From Chloroflexota bacterium (GTDB lineage: Bacteria; Chloroflexota; Anaerolineae; UBA2200), in NCBI GenBank assembly GCA_030607875.1, contig JAUWJD010000031.1, forward strand, positions 1 through 45,194: DNA of 45,194 nucleotides, in the 5' to 3' direction. Made by a program: the position numbers and the translations under genes. Within the stretch, counting starts at the first letter, position 1. Each line of letters opens with the position of its first letter. Below, one piece after another: positions 8,306-17,123 of the stretch. The notes under the pieces are model-generated. The model saw only the letters and a program-made list of their open reading frames with translations. It was not told the DNA's origin and made no database searches.

Positions 8306-8535
8306 TCCGTTGCGCGCCCAACGTCACAACCTTTACGCAATGCAGCCTCCCCGAGGACGGAAGTGCGTCTCCCGTCGGTGCTGCTGGGCGGGGGTGTGCA
8401 ACTCCGACTCGCGCTGCGATCCACGCTGCAAAGTGTCAACGGGAAGCGGACTGATGTCGGCTCATCGGCAAAACTGTGCGCCGCGAACCAACCAGGCAGC
8501 GCGCCTGGCTATGTCGGGGGCAAAGGAGCGAGATC

Positions 8536-9828
8536 ATGCTGATTCGGAATACCTCTGTCTTGTCGTTTCACAATCTCTCAATCCGCGAGAACACCGATGT
8601 GTGCATCAAAGGCTGCAGGATCAAGCGGGTCGGCCAAAACATCGAGCCCTGCGGTGAGATCATTGACGGATCGGGATGCTACCTCATCCCAGGCCTGGTG
8701 AATCTCCATTCGCACACTGCCATGACCCTCCTGCGTGGAGTGGCCGAGGACGTCAGCGTCGAGGATTGGTTCAACAAGTACATCTGGATGTACGAGAAAA
8801 ACCTGACACCTCATGATGTCTACGTCGGCACACTGCTCGGCGCTGCGGAAATGCTGCTCTCCGGGGTTACCTTTGTCGCTGACCACTACTTCTACATGGG
8901 TGAAGCCGCGAAGGCATACCTGGATGCGGGAATGCGCGCCGACCTGGCCTGGAGTGTGTTCGGTGTTGGCGACGATTGGGAGGCCCGCTACAGACAAGCC
9001 CTCAACTTCACTGAGGAGTTCATGGATCACGATCCGCGCATCACCGTCTCCCTCGGGCCCCATTCTCTGTATCTGTGCCCCAACGACTTTCTGACAACCG
9101 TGGTCGCCAAAGCCGAGGAACTTGAGTTGAAGCTGCACATCCACATATCCGAGGAAGAGGGCCAGGTCGCCAGAAGCCTGAACGAACGAGGCATGACGCC
9201 AATCCAGGCGCTGCACAAGATGGAAGTCTTGAAAAAGGGGACCATTTTGGCTCATGCATACTACGCCACGGATGAGGACTTGCAGCTTATCCAGGAGAGC
9301 GGTGCTGGCGTCGCTCATTGTGCCAAGACCTACATGAGGTTCGGCGACATTCATGACTTCTTGCCCAGAGCGCTGGAGGCCGGCGTGCGCTGCGGCCTCG
9401 GCAGCGACGGCCCCGCGTCCAACAGCACGATGAGCATTTTCGAGGTGGCCCGCGATGCCGCTCTGCTGGCCAAATGCTCCACTCGCAATCCCCGAGCGGC
9501 CAGAATCGAGCAGATGATGCCCTTGCTCTGCAACGGCGGCGAGATACTGGGCATTGAGGGCTACGGTACGATCGAGGAAGGCGGCCTTGCCGACCTGGTG
9601 CTGATCAGGCCCGACACACCCAACATGCAGCCCGAGCACAACATCTTTGCCAACATCCTCTATTCTCTCGGTGCGCCCAACGTGGACACCGTCATCGTGG
9701 ATGGGGAAGTGGTGGTGAGAGAGGGGCACCTGGTGAAAGTCGACCTGAGCGCGCTGTACTGTGAAGCGGCTGCGGCTGCAGAGAGGCTGACCAGGGCAGT
9801 GTCCGGCACGCCCATGCAAACGTACTGA
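8536..9828 (+). CDS. Amidohydrolase, MTA/SAH deaminase type
   Basis: 430 residues. A metal-dependent amidohydrolase: the metal-binding HxH is in GLVNLHSHTAMTLLRG (about 55-70), followed by LHIHISEE (third His and substrate-side residues), TILAHAYY (fourth His) and GLGSDGPASNSTMS with the catalytic Asp. The TAMTLLRG and SDGPASNS signatures are those of 5-methylthioadenosine/S-adenosylhomocysteine deaminases and the related atrazine/guanine-type hydrolases, which deaminate purine nucleosides or heterocycles in the cytoplasm. The start at 8536 follows AAGGAG (8523-8528); the longer in-frame ATG at 8476 lacks such a site. It is the first gene of a compact three-gene unit (10-nt and 6-nt gaps). 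The exact substrate cannot be decided by sequence. Confidence 0.85.
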   Translation: MLIRNTSVLSFHNLSIRENTDVCIKGCRIKRVGQNIEPCGEIIDGSGCYLIPGLVNLHSHTAMTLLRGVAEDVSVEDWFNKYIWMYEKNLTPHDVYVGTLLGAAEMLLSGVTFVADHYFYMGEAAKAYLDAGMRADLAWSVFGVGDDWEARYRQALNFTEEFMDHDPRITVSLGPHSLYLCPNDFLTTVVAKAEELELKLHIHISEEEGQVARSLNERGMTPIQALHKMEVLKKGTILAHAYYATDEDLQLIQESGAGVAHCAKTYMRFGDIHDFLPRALEAGVRCGLGSDGPASNSTMSIFEVARDAALLAKCSTRNPRAARIEQMMPLLCNGGEILGIEGYGTIEEGGLADLVLIRPDTPNMQPEHNIFANILYSLGAPNVDTVIVDGEVVVREGHLVKVDLSALYCEAAAAAERLTRAVSGTPMQTY

Positions 9829-9838
9829 GGGTGAAGCG

Positions 9839-10744
9839 ATGCGCCTGGTTGTGTTATCCGACGTGCACGGCAATCTATCCGCGCTGGAAGCGGTGCTGGA
9901 AGACATGCAGCGTTATGACGTGGATGGCATCATTGTCGCTGGCGATCTGGTTGGCGGGCCGCAGCCCAACGAGGTGGTCCGCCTGCTGCGATCGCTTGGC
10001 GCTTGGATGATCCGCGGCAACAGCGACAGCGGCCTGCTGCAGTACACCTCCGGCCAGGCGCCAGAATCCAGGCGCACGCATCTCCAGTTCGCCCTGTTGC
10101 GTTGGACCCATGCACATGTGGATGCAGACACACTTGCCTTCCTCGGCTCGCTGCCAGAGCAGCGGGTCATTGAGCTCCCCGGAAGGGCAGCGATTCGGGC
10201 AGTGCATGGCTCACCGCAAGACCCGAGCGAGTCCATCTATCCTGATCGTGACCCTGCGGTGCTTGATGCGGCACTTGCGCAGGCGTCCGAGCCAGTGCTG
10301 GTCTGCGGGCATACGCATGAGCCGTGGAAGGTGGAACGCGACGGGCGTCTGGCGCTCAATCCAGGCGCAGTGTGCGGGCCGTTGGATGGCTTTGTAGGCA
10401 CGCAGTATGCGCTGCTGACCTGGCACGATGGCCACTGGGAAACAAAGCACCGTGCGCTGTGCTATGACCTGGGCCGAGTGCGCGCCGCTTTTCGCGACAG
10501 CGGCCTGCTGGAAGAGGGTGGGGTGCTGGCCAAGGCATTCGTCCTCTGCCTGGAGACAGGGCAGAACATCTCGGAGGATTTTCTCTCCTATGCTCGTGGG
10601 CTGGCAGCCCAGGCTGGATTCGGCGACTGTGAGGCGATTGCAGATGTCGTGTGGCAGCAGGCAGCGGCAACATTCGATTGGGATGCGATCATGAAGCATG
10701 CCGAGCCTGTTGACTCCGCACAGGATGAGCGCGGCGAGAGGTGA
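9839..10744 (+). CDS. Metallophosphoesterase (YfcE/MJ0936-like)
   Basis: 301 residues. The N-terminus MRLVVLSDVHGNLSALEAVL gives the DxH metal motif, GIIVAGDLVGG gives GD, MIRGNSD gives a GN(S/H)D-type motif with Ser in place of His, VHGSPQDP and VLVCGHTHEPW supply the remaining His ligands. This set defines the calcineurin-like phosphoesterase superfamily 2, dimetal enzymes that hydrolyse phosphodiesters or phosphomonoesters. The extra ~100 C-terminal residues after the core are unassigned. GAGGGTGAAG precedes the ATG. It is translated between the amidohydrolase and a Nudix hydrolase, suggesting nucleotide or nucleoside salvage or damage control for the unit. Confidence 0.85.
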   Translation: MRLVVLSDVHGNLSALEAVLEDMQRYDVDGIIVAGDLVGGPQPNEVVRLLRSLGAWMIRGNSDSGLLQYTSGQAPESRRTHLQFALLRWTHAHVDADTLAFLGSLPEQRVIELPGRAAIRAVHGSPQDPSESIYPDRDPAVLDAALAQASEPVLVCGHTHEPWKVERDGRLALNPGAVCGPLDGFVGTQYALLTWHDGHWETKHRALCYDLGRVRAAFRDSGLLEEGGVLAKAFVLCLETGQNISEDFLSYARGLAAQAGFGDCEAIADVVWQQAAATFDWDAIMKHAEPVDSAQDERGER

Positions 10745-10750
10745 GGACGC

Positions 10751-11320
10751 ATGCCAACGATTGGTGTCAACGTGGCCATTATTCGCAATGGGCGGATCCT
10801 GCTCACAAAGCGGCGTGACGTTCCGGCCTGGTGCCTGCCGGGTGGCGGTGTGGAGGACGGCGAGTCCCTGGCCCAGGCTGCGAGCCGTGAGGTGCGCGAG
10901 GAGACGGGTCTGGAGGTCGAACTAACGCGCGTTGTTGGCCTCTATTCGAGGCCCAATTGGCAGCGCGGCGGCGATCACGTGGTGCTGTTCGCCGCGCGGG
11001 CAGTCGGTGGCCAGCTACGGTCTGACGGTGAGGAAACTACAGAGGCGCGCTATTTCGGTCCGCACGAACTGCCGGATAGCCTGTTTGGGTGGCACCACCA
11101 GCGCATCCTGGATGCCCTGGGCAATGCACCAACTGTTGCCCGATTGCAGAACGTGGAGTGGCCCTTTGGCCACCTGACGCACCAGGCGGTGGAGAAGCTG
11201 ATCGAACAGGGTGGCATGCCGGTGCAACAGCTTGTTCGTCAGCTTTGCGGGCGGCACAGGCCGGACAGGGAGACATTGGAAGTGGGCGGCCAGCCGAGCA
11301 CCGAGGATGGCGCAGAGTAG
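10751..11320 (+). CDS. Nudix hydrolase
   Basis: 189 residues. A full Nudix box is present: [18 protein letters not shown] then REETGLEV (GX5EX7REUXEEXGU), about residues 33-55, in the expected place after [22 protein letters not shown]. Nudix enzymes cleave nucleoside diphosphates linked to another moiety, using Mg2+ held by the REETG glutamates. The C-terminal ~50 residues beyond the fold have no assignment. GAGGTGAGG sits before the ATG and only 6 nt separate it from the phosphoesterase stop, so it is the last gene of the 8.5-11.3 kb operon, which ends at a strong hairpin at 11474. Confidence 0.9.
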   Translation: MPTIGVNVAIIRNGRILLTKRRDVPAWCLPGGGVEDGESLAQAASREVREETGLEVELTRVVGLYSRPNWQRGGDHVVLFAARAVGGQLRSDGEETTEARYFGPHELPDSLFGWHHQRILDALGNAPTVARLQNVEWPFGHLTHQAVEKLIEQGGMPVQQLVRQLCGRHRPDRETLEVGGQPSTEDGAE

Positions 11321-11473
11321 GGATGAGCACACATTCCTCTACACCGCTGCTGTGCAAGCCGTAGTTGTGCCTCAGAGGGCTTTCTCCGACGGCTCGGGAT
11401 ACACGGAGTTTATTGAAATGGCCCGACGATTCCACGAGGCGCGTGGTGCGTCAGGGAGGTGAGAGCCTAGAGC

Positions 11474-11506
11474 AAGTGACCGGCACCTGAGAGGTGCCGG
11501 TCACTT
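11474..11506. terminator. Bidirectional terminator-like hairpin between convergent genes
   Basis: A perfect 15-bp stem (AAGTGACCGGCACCT with its complement) and a GAG loop, followed on the plus strand by CTTCTT. It separates the Nudix operon from the convergent RRM gene (stop at 11516). Its GACCGGCACCT core is shared with the hairpin at 30058, so this is also a dispersed palindrome. Confidence 0.75.
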
Positions 11507-11515
11507 CTTCTTACA

Positions 11516-11800
11516 CTAGTACCAGTCATCACGGCGGCGAGATCGGTCGCGCCGGGGTGGCTTTGCTTCGGCTACTTTGATCTCGCGGGCGTCGAGCTCA
11601 TGGCCATTGAGTGTCTCGATGGCCTGCTGTGCGAGCTCCTCTGTGGCCATCTCCACGAAGCCAAAGCCCTTGGAGCGCCCACTGTAGCGGTCGGAAATGA
11701 CCGTCGACGAAACGACCTCTCCCACTGTACCAAAGAGCTCCTGCAGGGCTTCAGCGGTCACGCTGTAGGCAAGATTGCCCACGTATAGTTTCTTGTTCAT
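11516..11800 (-). CDS. RNA-binding protein with one RRM domain
   Basis: 94 residues, a single RNA recognition motif with RNP2 (KLYVGNLAY) at the start and RNP1 (RSKGFGFVEM) about 40 residues later, then a basic tail (PPRRDRSRRRDDWY). This is the small glycine-poor RRM type found in cyanobacteria and Chloroflexota; such proteins bind single-stranded RNA and often act in cold adaptation. The start at 11800 follows AAGGACTGCA; longer frames upstream have no ribosome binding site. It lies 46 nt after the cold-shock gene on the same strand, so the two form an RNA-chaperone operon driven from 12196-12224. Confidence 0.92.
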   Translation of the reverse strand: MNKKLYVGNLAYSVTAEALQELFGTVGEVVSSTVISDRYSGRSKGFGFVEMATEELAQQAIETLNGHELDAREIKVAEAKPPRRDRSRRRDDWY

Positions 11801-11846
11801 TGCAGTCCTTTCACTTGTGCAAAAACCCGGTTTCTCGGTCCCTTCA

Positions 11847-12059
11847 CTACGGCAGTACGACGACGTTGGTCGCCTGCGGCCCTTTGGGGCTGTCTTCGAC
11901 GCTGAACTCGACCTGCTGGCCTTCTTCGAGATTGCGAAAACCCTCTTCCGCGATCGACGAGTAGTGCACAAAGACGTCTTCACCGTCCTCTCGGGCGATA
12001 AAGCCGTAACCCTTGCTGCGGCTGAACCATTTGACCGTGCCGGTGATGCGTTCGCTCAC
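11847..12059 (-). CDS. Cold-shock protein (CspA family)
   Basis: 70 residues, the usual length of a single cold-shock domain. [24 protein letters not shown] carries the RNP1-like KGYGFI, and [10 protein letters not shown] is the RNP2-like VFVH motif; the end TNVVVLP is typical. These proteins bind RNA and single-stranded DNA and melt RNA structure. GAAAGGAGCATCCGATT lies before the ATG. A consensus promoter 130 nt upstream gives a long leader, as in known cspA genes, where the leader controls translation by temperature; that parallel is inference. The RRM gene follows in the same operon. Confidence 0.95.
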   Translation of the reverse strand: MSERITGTVKWFSRSKGYGFIAREDGEDVFVHYSSIAEEGFRNLEEGQQVEFSVEDSPKGPQATNVVVLP

Positions 12060-12195
12060 AATCGGATGCTCCTTTCTTTCGATCTTTCATAGAGCGGAGA
12101 AGTACACCCGACGAGCGCGCATAAAGAAAACCGAGGCTGGATCGGCCCCGGCACTTGCGTACAAGCTAGGGACTTCGTTCCTTCTATTCAGGGAA

Positions 12196-12224
12196 AATGT
12201 AGCACATAATTGGAAAGTTGTCAA
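12196..12224 (-). promoter_or_regulatory. Sigma-70 promoter of the cold-shock/RRM operon
   Basis: On the minus strand TTGACA (12224-12219), a 17-bp spacer and TACATT (12201-12196). Transcription would start near 12189, leaving a ~130-nt untranslated leader before the ATG at 12059. Confidence 0.75.
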
Positions 12225-12408
12225 ATTCGGGCGTTAGGCCAAGTCCGTGGCATGGCGTCTGGAGGCAGCCATCACCGTGCGTCATGCATTGTTGCTGGCG
12301 ATGTTGGCAGGTATCTGGCGGAGGTGTGTTTCGCCCTGCGGCGAGAGGGTCAATGCACAGGCAATGGATTGTGGGCACTTTTGACGTGGTATGGCTCATG
12401 CCGAGTTC

Positions 12409-12419
12409 TCTGGTATAAT
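12409..12419 (+). promoter_or_regulatory. Extended -10 promoter upstream of the toroid-fold gene
   Basis: TGGTATAAT (12411-12419) is a consensus extended -10. TTGACG at 12381 is 27 bp away, too far for a -35 element. The predicted transcript starts near 12426, giving a ~60-nt leader to the ATG at 12489. Confidence 0.6.
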
Positions 12420-12488
12420 AGCCTTGCACAGGACTGACAAAAAGTGCGCGAAAGGCAAGACGAAGCTAGTCGTGTGAGGTGCGAGCCA

Positions 12489-13547
12489 ATGGCGAGGCAG
12501 TCAAAACGTGTAAGCGCAGATGTGATGGAATGGCTTCTGGAGCCTGCAGACTCTGCGGTGCGCTTTCGGGCGCTGCGAGATCTGCTGGGCCGGCCAGAGG
12601 ACAGCGCCAATGTGCAGGCAGCACGGGCGGCTATCCCCACATCGCCTGTGATTGAGCGCATCTTTTCCAAACAGCAGCCCGGCGGTTACTGGGGCGATCC
12701 CACCAGCCCGTATCAGCCCAAGTACAAAGCCACCTACTGGACGGTGATGCTGCTGGGCCACCTGGGCCTCAGCGCGGTAGACGAGCGGGTACAGCGAACG
12801 GTGGAGTACATCTTTCGCTTCCAGCAATCGGAGGGCGGCTTTGCAGAGTGCGGGAAGGAGGGGGCCAGCCGGGAATACGAATGGGTTGCGAGGAAGCGGC
12901 GGGGGCAGGGCAGGAAACCGCCGCAAGAAGAGGCCTTCGTGACCGACCAGGTGCACCAGATGACGCTGTCCTGCCTGACAGGCAACATCGTTGCTGCGCT
13001 GTGGCGACTGGGCTATGGCGACGATCCACGCGTGTGGCGGGCGGTGGACTGGCTGGTGAGCATCCAGCGCGGAGATGGCGGCTGGCTGTGCCCGTACTGG
13101 AAGGCGCACACCCGCGACAAGCACTCCTGCTTCCACGGAGCCATCTGCGCACTGGAGGGCCTCTCGGAGATCGGCCGGGACAGGCGCTCGCTGGCGATAC
13201 GAGATGCGATTGGCAGGGGAGCGGAGTTTCTGCTGATGCACCGCCTGTACCGCTCCGACCACCACGATTGGGAGGTAATCAACCCCAGATGGCTGCGGCT
13301 GGCCTTCCCCTGGTTCTGGGAATACAGCGTGCTGCGCGGCCTGTGGGTGCTGACTCGGCTGGGTGTGCGTGACCAACGTATGGAGGATGCGCTGGCCGTG
13401 CTGCGGGAGAAACAGCGGGCGGATGGCAGGTGGCTGCTGGAATCCACGCCTTACGGCCGGATGCAGGCCAACCTGGAAAAGAAGGGGCAGCCCAGCAAGT
13501 GGGTGACGCTGAAGGCGCTCGAGGTGCTGCGAAGCATCTCGCCATAG
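12489..13547 (+). CDS. Prenyltransferase/squalene-oxidase-repeat-like protein
   Basis: 352 residues from the ATG at 12489, preceded by GAGGTGCGAGCC; a GTG at 12444 is an in-frame alternative. Repeated patterns of the alpha/alpha-toroid fold are visible: FRFQQSEGGFAE, WLVSIQRGDGGWLCPYW and LREKQRADGRWLLE, each QxxDGG/W-like, spaced 60-170 residues apart and alternating with Ala/Leu-rich helices. This fold occurs in squalene cyclases, protein prenyltransferases and related proteins, but the catalytic DxDD of squalene-hopene cyclases is absent, so cyclase activity is not supported. HSCFHGAICALEGL (about 218-231) with clustered Cys and His could hold a metal. No signal peptide. Function unknown; the call rests on repeat pattern. 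Confidence 0.7.
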   Translation: MARQSKRVSADVMEWLLEPADSAVRFRALRDLLGRPEDSANVQAARAAIPTSPVIERIFSKQQPGGYWGDPTSPYQPKYKATYWTVMLLGHLGLSAVDERVQRTVEYIFRFQQSEGGFAECGKEGASREYEWVARKRRGQGRKPPQEEAFVTDQVHQMTLSCLTGNIVAALWRLGYGDDPRVWRAVDWLVSIQRGDGGWLCPYWKAHTRDKHSCFHGAICALEGLSEIGRDRRSLAIRDAIGRGAEFLLMHRLYRSDHHDWEVINPRWLRLAFPWFWEYSVLRGLWVLTRLGVRDQRMEDALAVLREKQRADGRWLLESTPYGRMQANLEKKGQPSKWVTLKALEVLRSISP

Positions 13548-13577
13548 GCGAGGCTGCAGAACCAATAGCAGGAGAGA

Positions 13578-13634
13578 AACACAAAGAGGGTCAAAGGTTT
13601 TTCGTACCTTCGTGTCTCTGTGTCTTCGTGGTTC
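13578..13634. repeat. CACAAAG/CTTCGTGT intergenic repeat
   Basis: ACACAAAGAGGGTCAAAGG on the left and CCTTCGTGTCTCTGTGTC plus TTCGTGG on the right form an imperfect inverted pair, 30 bp after the preceding stop. It is of the same kind as 2432-2502. Confidence 0.55.
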
Positions 13635-13659
13635 AGACTTTCGTCGCCGAGGGAAACGA

Positions 13660-13693
13660 AAACGGTGGTCCCAATCACTTGAGACCACCGTTT
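13660..13693 (-). terminator. Terminator candidate downstream of ileS
   Basis: AAACGGTGGTC (13660-13670) pairs perfectly with GACCACCGTTT (13683-13693). On the minus strand the stem is followed by TTTTCGTTT. It lies 223 bp beyond the ileS stop. Confidence 0.55.
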
Positions 13694-13702
13694 GTCGCCC
13701 AA

Positions 13703-13790
13703 GGACGGGTTCGGGCTTCAATGTGAGCTGAGTGCGTTGCGGCTGCATCGAATGGTTCGACGAGAGTGCGATATGCGATGGAACCCGTCC
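13703..13790. other. 88-nt stem-bounded segment of unknown nature
   Basis: GGACGGGTTC (13703-13712) pairs with GAACCCGTCC (13781-13790), and inner CATCG/CGATG pairing is possible. No ORF, tRNA consensus or known RNA class fits. The 13-mer GAACCCGTCCAAG at 13781 recurs inside the T-box leader at 18402, which may be chance. Between 13794 and 13915 I see nothing. Confidence 0.3.
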
Positions 13791-13915
13791 AAGAACGCCA
13801 TCATACCACAGTAAGGTAACCATTCGGTTGCTGCCAGGTATATGTTCGGTTACTAATGCGGAGAAGTCGGGTTCAAAACCTCTCCTAATCCTCCTCCCGC
13901 CGATGCTCTCGGCGC

Positions 13916-16900
13916 TCACCTTGGCCTTATGCGTCGCACACCCAGGGTCACCGACTCGCCCTCCAGGTCATATGTCCTTACGTAGGCATCCTTCGGCGGT
14001 GGCTTGCGCAGCAGGAGCTTGGACAGCGTCTCCTGCCGGATGTATTTACCGCAAGTGCGAAAGACTGGCTGGAGGTGCTCTGAGGCCTGGTACCAGGTGG
14101 TGATGCTGTCCTCGATGCGGAAGCCAGCCTCCTTGCGCATAATCTGGATGCGCCGCACGATCTCGCGGGCCAGGCCCTCCAGCCGCAGGTCTCTGCTGAT
14201 CTCGGCCTTCAGCGCCACCATGTAGCCGCCTTCCTCGGCCATGGCGAAGCCTTCTTTGGGCACGGTCTGCGACTCCAAGTCCTCAGGTTCCAGCGTAACG
14301 TCCAGGACTTGGGCGGTCACGCGCAGTGGGTCGCCTGCGCGCAGTTTCGCCGCTGCTGCCCGTGCTGCTGCACTATCCAGCTCAGCCAAGGCTTGTTTGA
14401 TCGCCGGAAAAAGCGACCTGTACTTCTTGCCCACCTGGCTGGGGACAGCGCTGATGCGGTAGTCCGCCAGAGCGGATTCGTCGCTGGTGATCTCCACTTG
14501 GTGTACGTTCAGTTCGTCGCGGATCTGGTCTACCAAGCGCTGCAGGCCTTCCACTTCTTCCTCTGAGCGGGGCTTAACCATGGCCAGCGCCAGCGGCTGG
14601 CGCACCTTGATGCCTGCCTGGTTGCGTGCGGCGTGCCCCAGGGTGACCACGCGCATTACGATGCGCGTCTCGGCCATTAGTTGCTCGTCGATCAGCACTG
14701 GGTCCGCCTGCGGATACTCGCAAAAGTGCACGCTCTCCGCTGCCTCCTCGTCCCAGGAGCGCACCAGGTTCTGGTACATCTCCTCAGCGGTAAAGGGCTG
14801 GAATGGCGCGACCAGCTTGCACAAGGTCAGCAGGCACTCGTACAGCGTGTGGTGCGCGGCCGCCTTGTCCTCGTCGGCCTCGCTCTTCCAGAAGCGACGC
14901 CGCGAGCGGCGCACGTACCAGTTGCTCAGGTCCTCCACGAAATCCTGGATGGCGCGCGCTGGGCGGGTCATCTCGTAGCGCGCCAGGTCATCATCCACCT
15001 TCTGAACCAACTGATGTAGCTCAGACAGGATCCAGCGATCCAGCGCTGGGCGCTCTGCTACCGGCGGGGCTGGTGACCGTGGGTCAAAGCCGTCTATGTT
15101 GGCATAGGTGACGAAGAAGGAATAGGTGTTCCACAGCGTCAGAGCGAACTTGCGCAGGCTCTCGGCCACGACGTCCAGCGAAAAGCGCCGCGGATAGTCC
15201 GGTGGCGAGGCGGTGTAGAAACTCCAGCGCATGGCATCGGCGCCGTGGGCCTTGATCGCGTCCCACGGATCGATCACGTTGCCCTTGGACTTGCTCATCT
15301 TTTGTCCGTCGGCGTCGAGCACGTGGCCGAAGCTGATGCAGTTGAGAAAGCACGGCTTGTCGAACAGCAGCGTGGCGATAGCGTGCAGGGAATAGAACCA
15401 GCCGCGCGTCTGGTCGATGCCTTCGCAGATAAAGTCGGCCGGGAACTGCTCAGCGAACAGCTCCTGATTCTCAAACGGGTAGTGCCACTGCGCCACGGGC
15501 ATTGCTCCGGAGTCGAACCAACAGTCGATCACCTCTGGCGTGCGGCGCATCGTGCCGCCGCATTTGCAGGTGATGGTCACCTCGTCGATGTAGGGCCGGT
15601 GCAGGTCCAGTTCCGGCAGGTCAAAGCTGGAGCGGCCCAGGCCGACCCGTTTGCTCTTTTTGACCCGTTCGCGCAGTTCCTCCACACTGCCAAAGCACTC
15701 GGCCTCGTGACAATCCTCGCAGACCCATGCCGGCAGCGGCGTGCCCCAATAGCGGTCGCGCCCCAGGGCCCAGTCCACGTTGTTCTCCAACCAGTTGCCA
15801 AAGCGCCCATCGCGGATGTGCGCCGGATACCAGTGGATGAGCTGGTTGTTGGCGATCAAGCGATCCTTCAGTTGCTGTGTGCGGATGAACCAGGTTGGCT
15901 TGCCGTAGTACAGCAAGGGACTGCCACAGCGCCAGCAGAAGGGGTAGATGTGCTTGCAGCGTCCCACGTGGTACATCAGGCCGCGCTCATGCAGGTCGCG
16001 GATGATCAGCGAGTCGGCGTCTTTGACGAACATCCCCCGCCAGGGCGTGACCGCATCGATGAATTTGCCATGCAGGTCCACTGTCTGCAACACGGGAAGG
16101 TTGTACTCACGGCCTATCTCCAGATCCTCGGCACCGAAAGCCGGCGCGATGTGCACGATGCCAGTGCCCTCTTTAGTGTTCACAAAGTCGGCGGAGATGA
16201 CGTAGCAATAGTCCTGCTCCACAGGCAGGAAGGTGTACAGCGGCTTGTAGTGCTTGCCCACTAGCTCCTTGGCACGCAGGCTTCTCACCACGGTGTACTC
16301 GCCCCTCAGAGTAGCATCCATCAGCGGCTTGGCCAGGATGAGCTTTTCGCCGTCCTGCTCCACCATAACGTATTCCACGTCCGGGTGTACCGCCAGAGCG
16401 GTGTTGGCCGCCAGCGTCCAGGGCGGCGTGGTCCAGGCCAGGAAATAGACGCCGGGCTCGTCGCGCAGAGGAAACTTGACGTAGATGGATGGATCTTCGA
16501 CCTCCTTGTAGCCCTGCGCGACTTCGTGGTCGGAGAGGGGCGTCTCGCAGCGTGGGCAGTAGGGCACGCTCTTGAAACCTTTGTACAACAGGCCCTTGTC
16601 CCAGATTTGCTTCAGAATCCACCACACCGACTCGATGTAGTCGTTGGAGAGAGTCACGTAGGGATCATCCATGTCCAGCCAGAAGCCGATGCGGTCGCTG
16701 AGAGCCGTCCATTCTTTCACGTAGCGGAAGACACTCTGTTTGCACAGTTCGTTGAACTCGGCCACGCCGTATTCTTCGATGGCCTGTTTGCCCCGCCCGG
16801 TAAAGCCCAGTTCCTTCTCCACCTCGATCTCCACCGGCAGCCCGTGGGTGTCCCAGCCGCCCTTGCGCACCACGCACTCGCCTTTCATGGTATGGTAGCG

Positions 16901-17107
16901 GGGAATGGTGTCCTTGTAGACGCGGCCCAGTACGTGATGGATGCCGGGCAGGCCGTTGGCGGTAGGCGGCCCTTCGTAGAATACGTAGCGCGGCGCATCC
17001 TTGCACAGCTCCATACTCTTGCGGAAGGTGTCGTGCTCCTTCCAAAAGCGCAGGATCCGCTCCTCCATCTCCACAAAATCAACTTTGCTAGATACCTCTC
17101 TAAACAT
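13916..17107 (-). CDS. ileS: Isoleucyl-tRNA synthetase
   Basis: 1063 residues, right for the longer, eukaryote-like IleRS type. The class I signature HIGH appears as GLPGIHHVLGR near residue 50 and KMSKSKGNV near 601. WDTHGLPVEIEVEKELG, RDRYWGTPLPAW and GFWLDMDDPYVTL are diagnostic of IleRS; zinc-type Cys pairs occur in PYCPRCETPL, PFCWRCGSPLLYYGKPTW and WVCEDCHE. The enzyme charges tRNA-Ile with isoleucine and edits misactivated valine. I chose the second ATG of the ATGATG pair (17107) because AAGGGGG ends four bases before it. A CACGAA array begins 17 bp upstream. A T-box with an Ile specifier lies 1.2 kb upstream on the same strand with two genes between, so ileS is probably the T-box target although it is not adjacent. 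A terminator candidate lies at 13660. Confidence 0.96.
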   Translation of the reverse strand: MFREVSSKVDFVEMEERILRFWKEHDTFRKSMELCKDAPRYVFYEGPPTANGLPGIHHVLGRVYKDTIPRYHTMKGECVVRKGGWDTHGLPVEIEVEKELGFTGRGKQAIEEYGVAEFNELCKQSVFRYVKEWTALSDRIGFWLDMDDPYVTLSNDYIESVWWILKQIWDKGLLYKGFKSVPYCPRCETPLSDHEVAQGYKEVEDPSIYVKFPLRDEPGVYFLAWTTPPWTLAANTALAVHPDVEYVMVEQDGEKLILAKPLMDATLRGEYTVVRSLRAKELVGKHYKPLYTFLPVEQDYCYVISADFVNTKEGTGIVHIAPAFGAEDLEIGREYNLPVLQTVDLHGKFIDAVTPWRGMFVKDADSLIIRDLHERGLMYHVGRCKHIYPFCWRCGSPLLYYGKPTWFIRTQQLKDRLIANNQLIHWYPAHIRDGRFGNWLENNVDWALGRDRYWGTPLPAWVCEDCHEAECFGSVEELRERVKKSKRVGLGRSSFDLPELDLHRPYIDEVTITCKCGGTMRRTPEVIDCWFDSGAMPVAQWHYPFENQELFAEQFPADFICEGIDQTRGWFYSLHAIATLLFDKPCFLNCISFGHVLDADGQKMSKSKGNVIDPWDAIKAHGADAMRWSFYTASPPDYPRRFSLDVVAESLRKFALTLWNTYSFFVTYANIDGFDPRSPAPPVAERPALDRWILSELHQLVQKVDDDLARYEMTRPARAIQDFVEDLSNWYVRRSRRRFWKSEADEDKAAAHHTLYECLLTLCKLVAPFQPFTAEEMYQNLVRSWDEEAAESVHFCEYPQADPVLIDEQLMAETRIVMRVVTLGHAARNQAGIKVRQPLALAMVKPRSEEEVEGLQRLVDQIRDELNVHQVEITSDESALADYRISAVPSQVGKKYRSLFPAIKQALAELDSAAARAAAAKLRAGDPLRVTAQVLDVTLEPEDLESQTVPKEGFAMAEEGGYMVALKAEISRDLRLEGLAREIVRRIQIMRKEAGFRIEDSITTWYQASEHLQPVFRTCGKYIRQETLSKLLLRKPPPKDAYVRTYDLEGESVTLGVRRIRPR

Positions 17108-17123
17108 CATTCCCCCTTCTTGG

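Noticed and set aside
8578..9906. 442-residue minus-strand open frame opposite the amidohydrolase
   Set aside because: The plus strand has all amidohydrolase motifs and good ribosome binding sites; the minus frame has no domain sense.
13700..13800. Possible tRNA gene, suggested by GGTTCGA near 13755
   Set aside because: No acceptor stem, anticodon arm or CCA-compatible spacing can be built around it.
12501..13919. 472-residue minus-strand open frame opposite the toroid-fold gene
   Set aside because: It has no motif, and its composition is that of an antisense frame.
15505..15525. GAGTCGAACCAACAG, which looks like a tRNA T-arm complement
   Set aside because: It lies inside ileS, encoding the CWFDSG motif.
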